From NCBI GenBank assembly GCA_963790065.1, contig CAWBNK010000028.1:105779-169778 (forward strand): a DNA stretch of 64,000 bases, in the 5' to 3' direction. This document shows, one piece after another, positions 50,343 to 59,114 of the stretch (positions are counted from its first letter, which is position 1; each line of letters starts with the position of its first letter). Below the pieces are notes generated by a model that was not told the origin of the DNA, did no database searches, and saw only the letters and a program-made list of their open reading frames with translations. Made by a program: the position numbers and the translations under genes. The DNA is from Palsa-504 sp963790065. Its GTDB lineage: Bacteria > Actinomycetota > Actinomycetes > Streptosporangiales > Streptosporangiaceae.

Positions 50343-50429
50343 TGGCCCGAGCGGGCCAAGGAGATCGGCATCAAGGGCCGGTCGACGATGAGCAAACCAC
50401 AGCTGATCAAGGCCCTGCGAGACCACTGA
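50343..50429 (+). pseudogene. Fragment of a Rho_N/SAP-like domain protein
   Basis: Encodes AKEIGIKGRSTMSKPQLIKA, the C-terminal helix-extended-loop-helix end (GRSxMSKxxLIxAL) of small Rho-N/SAP-like proteins. No start or upstream part of the domain is found, so it is a remnant right behind the topoisomerase gene. Confidence 0.55.
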
Positions 50430-50500
50430 TCCACCCGGGCTGGAACACCTGGACGGGCACGCGTTGTATGAACTCGTCCCGGCCACGTCAACCAGCACCT

Positions 50501-50617
50501 GGCGTGGGACTGGCGCTGGCATCGTCAGACCCGGACCTGGCCCACATAGTGAAACTCACCGGCACCGACCAGCTCATCGCGCTGTACGGCAGCGCCGAGG
50601 AGGCAGCGGCCGATTAG
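50501..50617 (+). pseudogene. C-terminal remnant of a STAS domain protein
   Basis: Encodes LASSDPDLAHIVKLTGTDQL then ALYGSAEEAAAD and a stop: the last strand and helix of an anti-sigma-factor antagonist. The rest of the domain is missing. A GTG at 50549 could give a 22-residue peptide but nothing suggests function. Confidence 0.6.
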
Positions 50618-52089
50618 GTGGCAGTGCGTACCTGATGCGCTGATTGGCCATCGGCGTCGACGGCGGTGAGCGGCTGGGCGATGTCCTCCAGGCTCTGCCG
50701 TTCGGCCTTCACGCCGAGGAAGATCTCCACGATCCCGGCCGCGATCATCAGGGCGGCGCCGACCGAGAAGGCCACCACCGTGTCCGCGACCTTGCCCGTA
50801 CTCACCAGGGAGGAGAACAGCAGCGGCCCGGCGATCCCGCCCGCGCCGGTCCCGATCGCGTAGAAGAACGCGATGGCCAGGGCCCGGGTCTCCATCGGAA
50901 AGACCTCGCTGACGGTGAGGTAGGCGGAACTGGCGCCCGCCGACGCGAAGAACAGCACGGCGCACCAGCACGCGGTCATCGTGGTCGCGTTCAGCGAGCC
51001 CCGGTCGAACAGGTACGCGGTGCCCAGCAGGAGCAGCCCGGAGATCAGGTAGGTGCCCGCGATCATGGGCTTTCTGCCGATCGTGTCGAACAACCGGGCG
51101 AGCAGCAGCGGGCCCAGCAGGTTGCCGACGGCGATCACCGCGAAGTAGTAGCCGGGGTTGGTCTTGACGTGGAAGAACGTGGCCAGGATCTGCGCGTACC
51201 CGAACGTGATCGCGTTATACAGGAACGCCTGCCCGATGAACAGCGAGAACCCGAGGATGGTGCGCCGCGGGTACTGCTTGAACATGGTCTTGGCGATGGT
51301 GATGAACCCGATCGTCTTACGCTGCCTGATGGTGATGGACTGCTCCGGTTCAGCCAGGTCAGTCCCGGTTTCCTGCTCCACCCGCTGCTCGATCCCGTCG
51401 ACCAGTTTCTCGGCGTCCCGTTCCCGGCCGTGGATGAACAGCCAGCGCGGGCTCTCCGGGACGTTGCGCCTGACCAGCAGCACCACCACGCCGAGGACGA
51501 CACCGAGCCCGAAGCACAGCCGCCAGCCGACATTCACCGGCAGGTCGTTGGTTGCGGGGACGGTCAGCAGTGCGCCGGCCGCCGCCCCGGCCCAGTAGGT
51601 GCCGTTGATGACGATGTCGATCATGCCGCGGTGCCGGCTGGGGATCAGCTCGTCGATGGCGGAGTTGATCGCGGCGTACTCCCCGCCGATCCCGAACCCG
51701 GTCAGGAACCGGAACAGGAAGAACCACCATGGCGCGAACGACAGCGCGGTCATTGCCGTGGCCACCAGGTAGGTGCCCAGGGTGATCATGAACAGCTTCT
51801 TGCGGCCGAACCGGTCGGTGAGCCAGCCGAAGAACAGCGCGCCCAGGCAGGCGCCCAGCACGTATATGGCGGCGCCGAACCCGGATATCTGAGACTGCGT
51901 GATGTCCAGGCCGCTGCCCGGCTTGGAGATCTGCCCGGATAGGTTCCCGACGATGGTCACTTCCAGGCCGTCGAGGATCCAGACCGTCCCCAGGCCGATC
52001 ACGATCATCCAGTGCCACCGCGACCAGGGCAGCCGGTCCAGGCGCGCCGGGACCTTGGTCGTTACCGTTCCCGTCTGAACGCCGCCCAT
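50614..52089 (-). CDS. MFS transporter, sugar-porter type
   Basis: A 491-residue major facilitator with 12 helices. The loop 2-3 motif GWLTDRFGRKKLF (GxxxDRxGRR/K), its repeat ARLFDTIGRKPMIAGTYLIS in the second half, and the sugar-porter type PESPRWLF after helix 6 are present. The substrate could be a sugar, polyol or aromatic acid. The start chosen is ATG 52089 behind CGGAGGG; a longer frame to 52185 would include promoter DNA. A GTTT-N15-GGGCAG promoter is at 52139-52163. Confidence 0.9.
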   Translation of the reverse strand: MGGVQTGTVTTKVPARLDRLPWSRWHWMIVIGLGTVWILDGLEVTIVGNLSGQISKPGSGLDITQSQISGFGAAIYVLGACLGALFFGWLTDRFGRKKLFMITLGTYLVATAMTALSFAPWWFFLFRFLTGFGIGGEYAAINSAIDELIPSRHRGMIDIVINGTYWAGAAAGALLTVPATNDLPVNVGWRLCFGLGVVLGVVVLLVRRNVPESPRWLFIHGRERDAEKLVDGIEQRVEQETGTDLAEPEQSITIRQRKTIGFITIAKTMFKQYPRRTILGFSLFIGQAFLYNAITFGYAQILATFFHVKTNPGYYFAVIAVGNLLGPLLLARLFDTIGRKPMIAGTYLISGLLLLGTAYLFDRGSLNATTMTACWCAVLFFASAGASSAYLTVSEVFPMETRALAIAFFYAIGTGAGGIAGPLLFSSLVSTGKVADTVVAFSVGAALMIAAGIVEIFLGVKAERQSLEDIAQPLTAVDADGQSAHQVRTAT

Positions 52090-52138
52090 GCTGCCCTCCG
52101 ATCCGGGCCCCTGATCGCCCGTTGATTCGTGACGCCGA

Positions 52139-52163
52139 CTGCCCGACGGGCAGCGGGTTAAAC
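52139..52163 (-). promoter_or_regulatory. sigma-F/B-like promoter for the MFS transporter
   Basis: Minus strand GTTT (52163-52160), 15 nt, GGGCAG (52144-52139), 49 nt upstream of ATG 52089. Confidence 0.6.
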
Positions 52164-52187
52164 CCTCAGAGGGCCCGTCCAGCAAGG

Positions 52188-52565
52188 TCAGGCCGCCGCT
52201 AACCGGCTGCCGGCGGTAGGAGCTGCCTGCGAGTGATCCTGCAACGTAGATCCCGACTGGCAGCTAGTGATGTGCGGCGCGGTGCCGGGCCGGCAGGCGT
52301 GCGCGGTGGAGCTGCTGACGGTCACGAAGATGAGCATCGCCATCAGTACGAGCAGGAGCGGGACGGCGACGAGGGCCCGCATGCGGGCGATCCGCCCGGC
52401 CCCCTGCAGGCTGGTCCCGGGCGGCAGCGATTCGGTTCGCGGCGCTCCTTCATTCCTGGTCAGCCTGGTGAAGATCGAAAACATCGACGCCAGCCGCGGC
52501 TCGCAGCCTTGCAGGTCGCTCTCTATCCTCGCCAGCACCCGTTGCTGGCTGGCCGGCAAACTCAC
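52188..52565 (-). CDS. DUF3040-like small membrane protein
   Basis: A 125-residue protein. The N-terminus SLPASQQRVLARIESDLQGC, then PRLASMFSIFTRL, is that of the DUF3040 family. One transmembrane helix follows (VAVPLLLVLMAMLIFVTVSS, about residues 66-85) and then a C-terminal part with two cysteines (AHACRPGTAPHITSC) that would lie outside the membrane. GTG 52565 lies 9 nt after the -10 box, so the mRNA is probably leaderless. Confidence 0.78.
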   Translation of the reverse strand: MSLPASQQRVLARIESDLQGCEPRLASMFSIFTRLTRNEGAPRTESLPPGTSLQGAGRIARMRALVAVPLLLVLMAMLIFVTVSSSTAHACRPGTAPHITSCQSGSTLQDHSQAAPTAGSRLAAA

Positions 52566-52574
52566 CGCCGTCGA

Positions 52575-52599
52575 CTGCCCGGGACAGGCCCGGCGAAAC
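52575..52599 (-). promoter_or_regulatory. Leaderless-type sigma-F/B-like promoter for the DUF3040-like gene
   Basis: Minus strand GTTT (52599-52596), 15 nt, GGGCAG (52580-52575); start codon GTG 9 nt beyond. Confidence 0.6.
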
Positions 52600-52616
52600 T
52601 TCCGAGGCTTGGGGTC

Positions 52617-52641
52617 GTGTAACAGGTCGCCCGCCGGGTAG
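52617..52641 (+). promoter_or_regulatory. sigma-F/B-like promoter for the F420/molybdenum-hydroxylase operon
   Basis: GTGT (52617-52620), 15 nt, GGGTAG (52636-52641), 47 nt upstream of ATG 52689. Its -35 lies 17 bp from the -35 of the divergent DUF3040-like promoter. Confidence 0.55.
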
Positions 52642-52688
52642 CGGGCACGCCTGTTCAGATCGCCGCGTCGCGGAAGGACCGCTGATTC

Positions 52689-53648
52689 ATGACCCGTTAC
52701 GGCTATTTCCTGTCCTGCGAGGAGTACGGCCCGAGTGACCTGGTCCGCCAGGCCCGGCTCGCGGAAGAGGCTGGCTTCGACGCCCTGTGGATCTCTGATC
52801 ATTTCCATCCCTGGCTCGACGAGCAGGGGCAGGCCGGCTACGTGTGGTCGGTGATCGGGGCGATATCGCAGGTCACGTCCCTGCCGGTCACGACGGCGGT
52901 GACCTGCCCGCTGCTCCGGCAGCACCCGGCCATGGTGGCCCAGGCCGCCGCCACCTCGGCGCTGCTGACCGGCGGCCGGTTCACGCTCGGCGTCGGTACC
53001 GGGGAAGCGCTGAACGAGCATGTCCTGGGCGGCAAGTGGCCCTCGGCCGAGGAGCGCCTCGAGATGCTCGAGGAAGCGGTGCACGTGATCAGGGAGCTGC
53101 TGGGCGGCAGCCTCATCACCCATACCGGAAGCCATTACACGGTGGAGACGGCGCGGCTGTACTCGGTGCCGGACCAGCCGCCGCCCATCTTCATGTCCGG
53201 TTTCGGCGACAAGGCCATCCGGCTGGCCGCGCGGATCGCCGACGGCTTCATGAGCGTGCAGCCGGACGCGGACTCTGTCCGCCTGTACCGCGAGGCGGGC
53301 GGCGGCGGGCGGCCGGTCCAGGGCGGGCTGAAGGTCTGCTGGGGCCAGGACGCCGCGCAGGCACGCAAGACGATGCACCGGCTGTGGCCGACCGACGAGA
53401 TCCCCGGCGAGGCACTCCAGCTGCTGCCCCTGCCGCGGCACTTCAGCCAGGTCGCGGAGCTCGTCTCCGAAGACATGATCTCCGCGCCCTGCGGGCCCGA
53501 CCCGGACGCTCACCTCGGCGCCGTGCGCGCCTACACCGAGGCCGGGTTCGACGAGGTCTACATCGGCCAGGTCGGCGGCCAGCTCGAGGGCTTCTTCGAG
53601 TTCTACGCGGCCCAGGTGCTGCCCCGGCTGCGTGAGCTGCGGGGCTGA
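52689..53648 (+). CDS. LLM-class F420-dependent oxidoreductase (glucose-6-phosphate-dehydrogenase-related)
   Basis: A 319-residue luciferase-like TIM-barrel protein. The subfamily signature is RYGYFLSCEEYGPSDLV at the start, then DALWISDHFHPW, and GRFTLGVGTGEALNEHVLG; DHFHPW is shared with F420-dependent glucose-6-phosphate dehydrogenases and hydroxymycolic acid dehydrogenases. It probably reduces or oxidises its substrate with cofactor F420. First gene of a five-gene operon; its stop overlaps the next start (TGATG). ATG 52689 behind GGAAGGACC. Confidence 0.9.
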   Translation: MTRYGYFLSCEEYGPSDLVRQARLAEEAGFDALWISDHFHPWLDEQGQAGYVWSVIGAISQVTSLPVTTAVTCPLLRQHPAMVAQAAATSALLTGGRFTLGVGTGEALNEHVLGGKWPSAEERLEMLEEAVHVIRELLGGSLITHTGSHYTVETARLYSVPDQPPPIFMSGFGDKAIRLAARIADGFMSVQPDADSVRLYREAGGGGRPVQGGLKVCWGQDAAQARKTMHRLWPTDEIPGEALQLLPLPRHFSQVAELVSEDMISAPCGPDPDAHLGAVRAYTEAGFDEVYIGQVGGQLEGFFEFYAAQVLPRLRELRG

Positions 53649-54166
53649 TGCCGGTGACCGAGCTCTCCCTGCACGTCAACGGCATCAGCCGCACCCTGAC
53701 TGTCGATCCGCGGATGTCGCTGCTCGACCTGCTCCGCGAGCGGCTGGGCCTGACCGGGTCCAAGAAGGGGTGCGATCACGGCCAGTGCGGCGCGTGCACC
53801 GTGCTGATCGACGGGCGGCGGGCCAATGCCTGCCTGGCCCTGGCGGTAGCGCACGACGGCGCCGCGGTCACGACGGTGGAGGGCCTGGCGGCCGGCCCGG
53901 CAGGCGAGCTGGACCCGCTGCAGGAGGCCTTCATCCGCCATGACGCGTTCCAGTGCGGCTACTGCACGCCCGGCCAGCTGTGCTCGGCCGCCGGGATGCT
54001 CATCGAGCCGGGCCCCAGCGCGATCACCGAAGACCTGGCCGGCGACCCGCCGCTGACGCCGGGCGAGATCCGCGAGCGGATGAGCGGCAACCTGTGCCGG
54101 TGCGGCGCCTACGTGAACATCGTCCGGGCCATCGCCGCGATCGACCCCGCGGGGGCGGAACAGTGA
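53648..54166 (+). CDS. (2Fe-2S) subunit of a molybdenum hydroxylase (YagT/CoxS-like)
   Basis: A 172-residue iron-sulfur subunit. The plant-type [2Fe-2S] cluster is in GCDHGQCGACTVL and a later Cys, and the second cluster in FQCGYCTPGQLC and SGNLCRCGAYVNI. It relays electrons between the molybdenum centre and FAD in the xanthine oxidase family. No Tat signal is seen, unlike E. coli PaoA, so it is cytoplasmic. It overlaps the FAD subunit gene by GTGA. Confidence 0.93.
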   Translation: MPVTELSLHVNGISRTLTVDPRMSLLDLLRERLGLTGSKKGCDHGQCGACTVLIDGRRANACLALAVAHDGAAVTTVEGLAAGPAGELDPLQEAFIRHDAFQCGYCTPGQLCSAAGMLIEPGPSAITEDLAGDPPLTPGEIRERMSGNLCRCGAYVNIVRAIAAIDPAGAEQ

Positions 54167-55146
54167 AGGCGTTCAGCTACGAGCGGGCGGTCGACCCGTG
54201 GGACGCGGTCGCGAAGTTCCGGCCCGGTGCCGCCTACCTGGGCGGCGGGACCAACCTGGTCGACCTGATGCGGCTGGGCGTGGCCGCCCCCGACCACCTG
54301 GTCGACGTCAGCCGGCTGCCGCTGGAGGACATCACCGATACCAGCGGCGGGCTGCGGATCGGCGCGGCGGTCCGCAACAGCGACCTGGGCGCGCACCCGC
54401 TGGTCCGCCGGCGGTACCCGATGCTGGCCCGGGCCGTGCTCAGCGGCGCGTCCGGGCAGATCCGCAACATGGCCACCGTGGGCGGCAACTTGCTGCAGCG
54501 CACCCGCTGCCCGTACTTCCAGGACATCACCATGCCGTGCAACAAGCGCCGGCCGGGGTCCGGCTGCCCGGCGGTCGGCGGGGAGCACGAAAACCTGGCT
54601 ATCCTGGGCCACTCGGCCGGATCGGCCGGCGGGTGCGTCGCCACCCACCCGTCGGACCTGGCCGTCGCGCTGACCGCGCTGGCCGCCCAGGTGCACGTGG
54701 TCGGCCCGGGCGGGGCCCGCGTCGTCGGCTTGCCCGGCCTGCACCGCCTGCCCGGCGACGAGCCGGACCGTGACACCGTGCTCGAGCCCGGCGAGCTGAT
54801 CACCGCGGTCGAGCTGCCGCCGCCGCCCGCGGGCCGGTCCGCCTACCGCAAGGTCCGCGAGCGCGCGTCGTTCGCGTTCGCGCTGGTCTCGGTGGCCGCG
54901 CTGATCGACATGGCGGACGACGGGACCGTGGTCGGCTGCCAGCTGGCCCTGGGCGGGGTAGCGCACGTCCCCTGGCGGGCTTTTATGGCCGAACGGGCTG
55001 TGCTGGGAGCTCCGGCCACCGCCGAGACGTTCGCCCGGGCGGCCGACGCGGAGCTGGGTCAGGCGGTGCCGCTGGAGCGCAACGCCTACAAGGTGACGCT
55101 GGCCCGCAACCTGATCGCCGCCACCCTGGAGGAACTGTCGCAGTGA
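54163..55146 (+). CDS. FAD subunit of a molybdenum hydroxylase (YagS-like)
   Basis: A 327-residue FAD-binding subunit of the CO dehydrogenase/xanthine oxidase medium-chain family. GGGTNLVDLMRLGV and ATVGGNLLQRTRCPYF bind FAD. RCPYFQDITMPCNKRRPGSG and the following Cys give the extra cysteines that hold a [4Fe-4S] cluster in the PaoB/YagS type. The start is the GTG at 54163 in the GTGA overlap; it overlaps the large subunit gene in the same way. Confidence 0.92.
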   Translation: MKAFSYERAVDPWDAVAKFRPGAAYLGGGTNLVDLMRLGVAAPDHLVDVSRLPLEDITDTSGGLRIGAAVRNSDLGAHPLVRRRYPMLARAVLSGASGQIRNMATVGGNLLQRTRCPYFQDITMPCNKRRPGSGCPAVGGEHENLAILGHSAGSAGGCVATHPSDLAVALTALAAQVHVVGPGGARVVGLPGLHRLPGDEPDRDTVLEPGELITAVELPPPPAGRSAYRKVRERASFAFALVSVAALIDMADDGTVVGCQLALGGVAHVPWRAFMAERAVLGAPATAETFARAADAELGQAVPLERNAYKVTLARNLIAATLEELSQ

Positions 55147-57188
55147 ACCGCGTCGAAGCTCGGGACAAGGTGACCGGCCGCGCCAAGTACGCCTACGAAT
55201 ACGCCGGGCTGAACCGCGCCTGGATCGCCCGCCCGGCCTACGCCTACCCGGTGCAGGCACCGGTCGCCCGCGGTCGCGTCCGGGCCGTCGACGCGGTCAC
55301 CGCGCTCGCCATGCCCGGCGTGCTCGCGGTGCTGTCCTGCACCGACCCGCCGGAGCTCGGGTCGGCCCGGGACGCCGAGCTGGCCCTGTTCGCCACCCGC
55401 GAGATCTGCTACCGCGGGCAGCTGGTCGCCGCGGTGGTGGCCGACACGCTGGAGGAGGCCCGCGCGGCGGCGGAGGCGGTCCGGGTCAGGTGCGACCCCG
55501 AGCCGCATGACGTGCGCCTGCGGCCCGGACATCCCGGCCTGTACACGCCGGACCAGGTCAACCCGGGCTTCCCCGCGGTGACCTGCTACGGCGACGTCGA
55601 GGCCGGGCTGGCCGGCGCGGCGGCCCGGGTGGACGTCACCTACACCACCCCGGTGCAGCACAACAACCCGATGGAACCGCACGCCGCCCTGGCCCTCTGG
55701 GACGAGCGCGGCGGCCTGATCGTCTTCGACTCCACCCAGGGACCTTCCACCGACCGGGATACGATCGCCGCGGTCCTCGGCCTGCCGCCCAGCCTGGTGC
55801 GCGTCATCTCGATGCACGTCGGCGGCGGGTTCGGGTCCAAGGGCACCACCCGGCCGCACGCCATCCTGGCCGCGCTAGCCGCCCGCGCGGCGGGCCGCCC
55901 GGTCAAGGTGGCGCTGACCCGCCAGCAGATGTTCGAGCTCACCGGCTACCGGACGCCGACCATCCAGCGCGTCGCGCTGGGCGCAGACGCCTCGGGCCGG
56001 CTGGTCGCCGTGGCGCACGACGTCATCGAGCAGACCGCGATCCGCACCGAGTTCGCCGAGCAGACCGCCGTCTGCACCCGCGTCATGTACGCCACACCGG
56101 CCATGCGCACCAGCCATCGGCTGGCCCGGCTCAACGTGCCGGCCCCGTCGTGGATGCGCGCCCCGGGCGAATGCCCCGGCATGTACGCGCTGGAGTCGGC
56201 CGTGGACGAGCTGGCCTACGCGGCCGGCCTGGACCCGGTCGAGCTGCGAATCAGGAACGAGCCGGAGGCCGAACCGGACAGCGGCCTGCCGTTCAGCTCC
56301 CGGAACCTGGTCGCCTGCCTGCGTGCCGGGGCCCGCCGGTTCGGCTGGGCGGACCGGGACCCGCGGCCCGGTGCCCGCCGCGACGGACGCTGGCTGACCG
56401 GCACCGGCGTGGCCGCGTCGACCTACCCGGCCCGGCGCCAGCCGTCGCAGGCGACCGTGACCGCCCGCGACGGAGAGTTCGTGGTCGAGATCGCCGCCGC
56501 CGACATCGGCACCGGCGCGCGCACCGCCCTGACCCAGATCGCCGCGGACGCACTGGGCACCGGCCCGCACCGGGTGCGGGTCGAGCTCGGCGACAGCGAC
56601 CTGCCGCGGGCCTTCCTGGCCGGCGGGTCCATGGGGACCGCCTCGTGGGGTTCGGCGGTGGTCATGGCCTGCCGAGACCTGCTCAAGAGCGGGGGCACCG
56701 CGGGCCGCGCGGACACCTCGGACGACGTGGCCGCCGATTCGGCTTTCGCCCGCCACTCGTTCGGCGCCCAGTTCGCCGAGGTGCATGTGGACGCGGTCAC
56801 CGGTGAGGTGCGGGTGCCGCGCCTGCTGGGGGTCTTCGCCGCCGGACGGATCATCGACCCGACGCTGGCCAGGTCGCAGTTCATCGGCGGCATGACCATG
56901 GGGCTGGGCATGGCCCTGATGGAACGGACCGGCCTGGACGCCGCGCAGGGCACCTTCGTGGGCAAGGACCTGGCGCAGTACCACATCGCTACCTGCGCCG
57001 ACGTACAGGACATCGACGCGGTATGGATCGACGAGCAGGACCCGCACCTGAACCCGATGGGTGCCAAGGGCATCGGCGAGATCGGCATCACCGGGACCGC
57101 CGCCGCGATCGGCAACGCCGTCTTCCACGCCACCGGCCGCCGCATCAGGGACCTGCCCATCACTCCGGCGAAGCTCCTGGCCAGCTGA
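55143..57188 (+). CDS. Molybdopterin-binding large subunit of a molybdenum hydroxylase (YagR-like)
   Basis: A 681-residue large subunit. It starts VEARDKVTGRAKYAYEY, slightly shorter at the N-terminus than usual; the molybdopterin-binding motifs HVGGGFGSKG and the region GAGARTAL-type (IGTGARTALTQIAADALG) are present, and the catalytic Glu is in KGIGEIGITGTAAAIGNA near the C-terminus. Likely an aldehyde or N-heterocycle hydroxylase of the PaoABC type. No XdhC-like maturation gene is in the operon. GTG start at 55143. Confidence 0.92.
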   Translation: MNRVEARDKVTGRAKYAYEYAGLNRAWIARPAYAYPVQAPVARGRVRAVDAVTALAMPGVLAVLSCTDPPELGSARDAELALFATREICYRGQLVAAVVADTLEEARAAAEAVRVRCDPEPHDVRLRPGHPGLYTPDQVNPGFPAVTCYGDVEAGLAGAAARVDVTYTTPVQHNNPMEPHAALALWDERGGLIVFDSTQGPSTDRDTIAAVLGLPPSLVRVISMHVGGGFGSKGTTRPHAILAALAARAAGRPVKVALTRQQMFELTGYRTPTIQRVALGADASGRLVAVAHDVIEQTAIRTEFAEQTAVCTRVMYATPAMRTSHRLARLNVPAPSWMRAPGECPGMYALESAVDELAYAAGLDPVELRIRNEPEAEPDSGLPFSSRNLVACLRAGARRFGWADRDPRPGARRDGRWLTGTGVAASTYPARRQPSQATVTARDGEFVVEIAAADIGTGARTALTQIAADALGTGPHRVRVELGDSDLPRAFLAGGSMGTASWGSAVVMACRDLLKSGGTAGRADTSDDVAADSAFARHSFGAQFAEVHVDAVTGEVRVPRLLGVFAAGRIIDPTLARSQFIGGMTMGLGMALMERTGLDAAQGTFVGKDLAQYHIATCADVQDIDAVWIDEQDPHLNPMGAKGIGEIGITGTAAAIGNAVFHATGRRIRDLPITPAKLLAS

Positions 57189-57191
57189 CAG

Positions 57192-58328
57192 GTGAGTTCT
57201 CGCAGCGTCGGCGTCGAAGAGGAACTCCTGCTCGTCGAGCCCGAGACGGGCCAGCCGCGGGCGGTAGCGGAAACCGTCCTGGCTGCGGCTCGGCAGGCGG
57301 CCGCGCCGGCGGCGGGCGCGGATGGCCGCGACGGAGACGGCGCGGCCCTGGAGCTCGAGCTGAAGCAACAGCAGCTGGAAACCAACTCAGAGCCGTGCCG
57401 CACGTTGGGCGAACTGCATCGGGAGATCCGCCGGGGCCGGGCGGCCGCCGCGGCCGCCGCGGAGCGGGCCGGGGTCAGGGTCGCGGCGCTGGCCACCTCG
57501 CCGGTTCCGGTCGAACCGAAGGTCGTCGGCACGAGCCGTTACCGGCGCATGGCCGACGTATTCGGGCTGACCGCGCAGGAGCAGCTCACCTGCGGCTGCC
57601 ACGTCCACGTCGGGATCTCCTCTGACGAGGAGGGGGTGGCGGTCCTGGACCGCATCGGCCCGTGGCTGTCCGTCTTGCTGGCCCTGAGCGCGAACTCGCC
57701 GTTCTGGCAGGGTCAGGACAGCTCCTACGCGAGCTTCCGCTACCAGGCCTGGGGCCGGTGGCCGACCTCGGGACCTACCGGGCCGTTCGGGACCGCGCAG
57801 TCCTACCACGAGACGGTGCGGCAGATGGTGCAGACGGGCACGCTGCTGGACGAGGGCATGGTGTACTTCGACGCCCGCTTGTCCGGGCATTATCAGACCA
57901 TCGAGATCCGGGTCGCCGACGTGTGCTTGCGGGCCGACGATACGGTGCTGATAGCCGCGCTGGCCCGCGCACTAGTGGAGACCGAAGCGCGGGCCGCGCG
58001 GGCGGGGAAGGCGGCTTCCCCGCTGCGGACCGAGCTGCTGCGCCTGGCCGCCTGGCGGGCCAGCCGGTCCAGCCTGGACGACGTCCTGCTCAGCCCCGTC
58101 ACCGGCCTGCCCGAGCAGGCAGCTGCGGTGGCCGGCCTGCTGCTGGACCACTGCCGCGACGCGCTAGCGGACGCGGAAGAGGTGGACATCGTGACGGAGC
58201 TGCTGGCCGCGCTGCTAGCGCGGGGCAACGGCGCGGCCTTCCAGCGGACCGTGTACCGCCGGTCCGGCAGCCTGCCCGAGGTGATCCGCCGCGCGGTCGC
58301 CGTCACCGGAAACGGCCAGCCCAGCTGA
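57192..58328 (+). CDS. YbdK-type carboxylate-amine ligase (glutamate-cysteine ligase 2 family)
   Basis: A 378-residue member of the GCS2 family. SVGVEEELLLVEPETG holds the Glu-rich metal site, LEQ...TNSEP (QLETNSEPC) follows, CGCHVHVGI is the central signature, and HYQTIEIRVADVCLRADD the Arg/Asp block. Members ligate glutamate to amines or cysteine with ATP; the true substrate is not established for most. GTG 57192 is 3 nt after the molybdenum hydroxylase stop, so it is cotranscribed. It overlaps the convergent DUF72 gene by 26 bp. Confidence 0.9.
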   Translation: MSSRSVGVEEELLLVEPETGQPRAVAETVLAAARQAAAPAAGADGRDGDGAALELELKQQQLETNSEPCRTLGELHREIRRGRAAAAAAAERAGVRVAALATSPVPVEPKVVGTSRYRRMADVFGLTAQEQLTCGCHVHVGISSDEEGVAVLDRIGPWLSVLLALSANSPFWQGQDSSYASFRYQAWGRWPTSGPTGPFGTAQSYHETVRQMVQTGTLLDEGMVYFDARLSGHYQTIEIRVADVCLRADDTVLIAALARALVETEARAARAGKAASPLRTELLRLAAWRASRSSLDDVLLSPVTGLPEQAAAVAGLLLDHCRDALADAEEVDIVTELLAALLARGNGAAFQRTVYRRSGSLPEVIRRAVAVTGNGQPS

Positions 58329-59091
58329 AACTGACCGCGGACCCAGCCGGATGGCTGACCCTGCCGGGCACGAGCAGCGCCCGGAGGGTCCGCGCGTTGC
58401 GTACCGCGTGGGCGTCGCCGTCGTTGTTGAAGTAGACGAACACGTCACGGCCGGCCAGGTCCCATTCCCGGATCCGGTCAGCCCACCAGGTCAGGTCGGG
58501 GTCGGGGTAGGAACCGGAGTACAGGTGATGATGATCCGGGCCGTGCATCCGCAGGTAGACGAAATCGGTGGTGGCGCGCAGCGTGCACGGCAGGTCCGCC
58601 CCGCTCATCACGCAGTACGCGGCCTGGTGCGCTTCCAGCAGCGCGAAGATCTCCTGGCCATGCCAGCTCCGGTGCCGGAACTCCACCGCCACCCGCATCC
58701 AGCCCGGGACCTGCCCAAGGAAATACGCCAGCCGGGCATCGTCACGCGGCAGCGAGGGCGGCAGCTGGACCAGCAGCACCGCCCGCTTATCACCCAGCTC
58801 GTGCCAGCCCGCCTCGATGCGCTGCAGCCATGTCTCCGGCGCGTACAGCTTGCGGGCGTGGGTCAGGCCGCGAGGTGCCTTGACCGACAGCCGGAAGCCG
58901 TCCGGCAACCTATCCCGCCAGCTGCTGAACGCCGCGGGCCGGGGCCAGCGGTAGAAGCTGCTGTTGAGCTCGGCGGTGGGAAAGACGGCCGCGTAGCGGG
59001 CGAGCCGGTCCCTGGCGGGAAGCCCCGGCGGGTACAGCTCGGGGTGCCAGTGATCGTAACTCCATCCCGACGTGCCGATCCTGATGACCAC
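58303..59091 (-). CDS. DUF72 domain protein
   Basis: A 262-residue TIM-barrel-like DUF72 protein. IRIGTSGWSYDHWHPELYP is the N-terminal hallmark, then TAELNSSFYRWPRPAAFSSW, FRLSVKAPRGLTH, AVEFRHRSWH and VYLRMHGPDHHHLYSGSYPD, ending with DVFVYFNNDGDAHAVRNA. The reaction is unknown. It follows a small acidic gene by 23 bp and is probably cotranscribed from the promoter at 59553-59577. The 3' ends of this gene and the YbdK-type gene overlap. Confidence 0.9.
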   Translation of the reverse strand: MVIRIGTSGWSYDHWHPELYPPGLPARDRLARYAAVFPTAELNSSFYRWPRPAAFSSWRDRLPDGFRLSVKAPRGLTHARKLYAPETWLQRIEAGWHELGDKRAVLLVQLPPSLPRDDARLAYFLGQVPGWMRVAVEFRHRSWHGQEIFALLEAHQAAYCVMSGADLPCTLRATTDFVYLRMHGPDHHHLYSGSYPDPDLTWWADRIREWDLAGRDVFVYFNNDGDAHAVRNARTLRALLVPGRVSHPAGSAVSFSWAGRFR

Positions 59092-59114
59092 CGGAGCCTC
59101 TAATCATGTATCGG

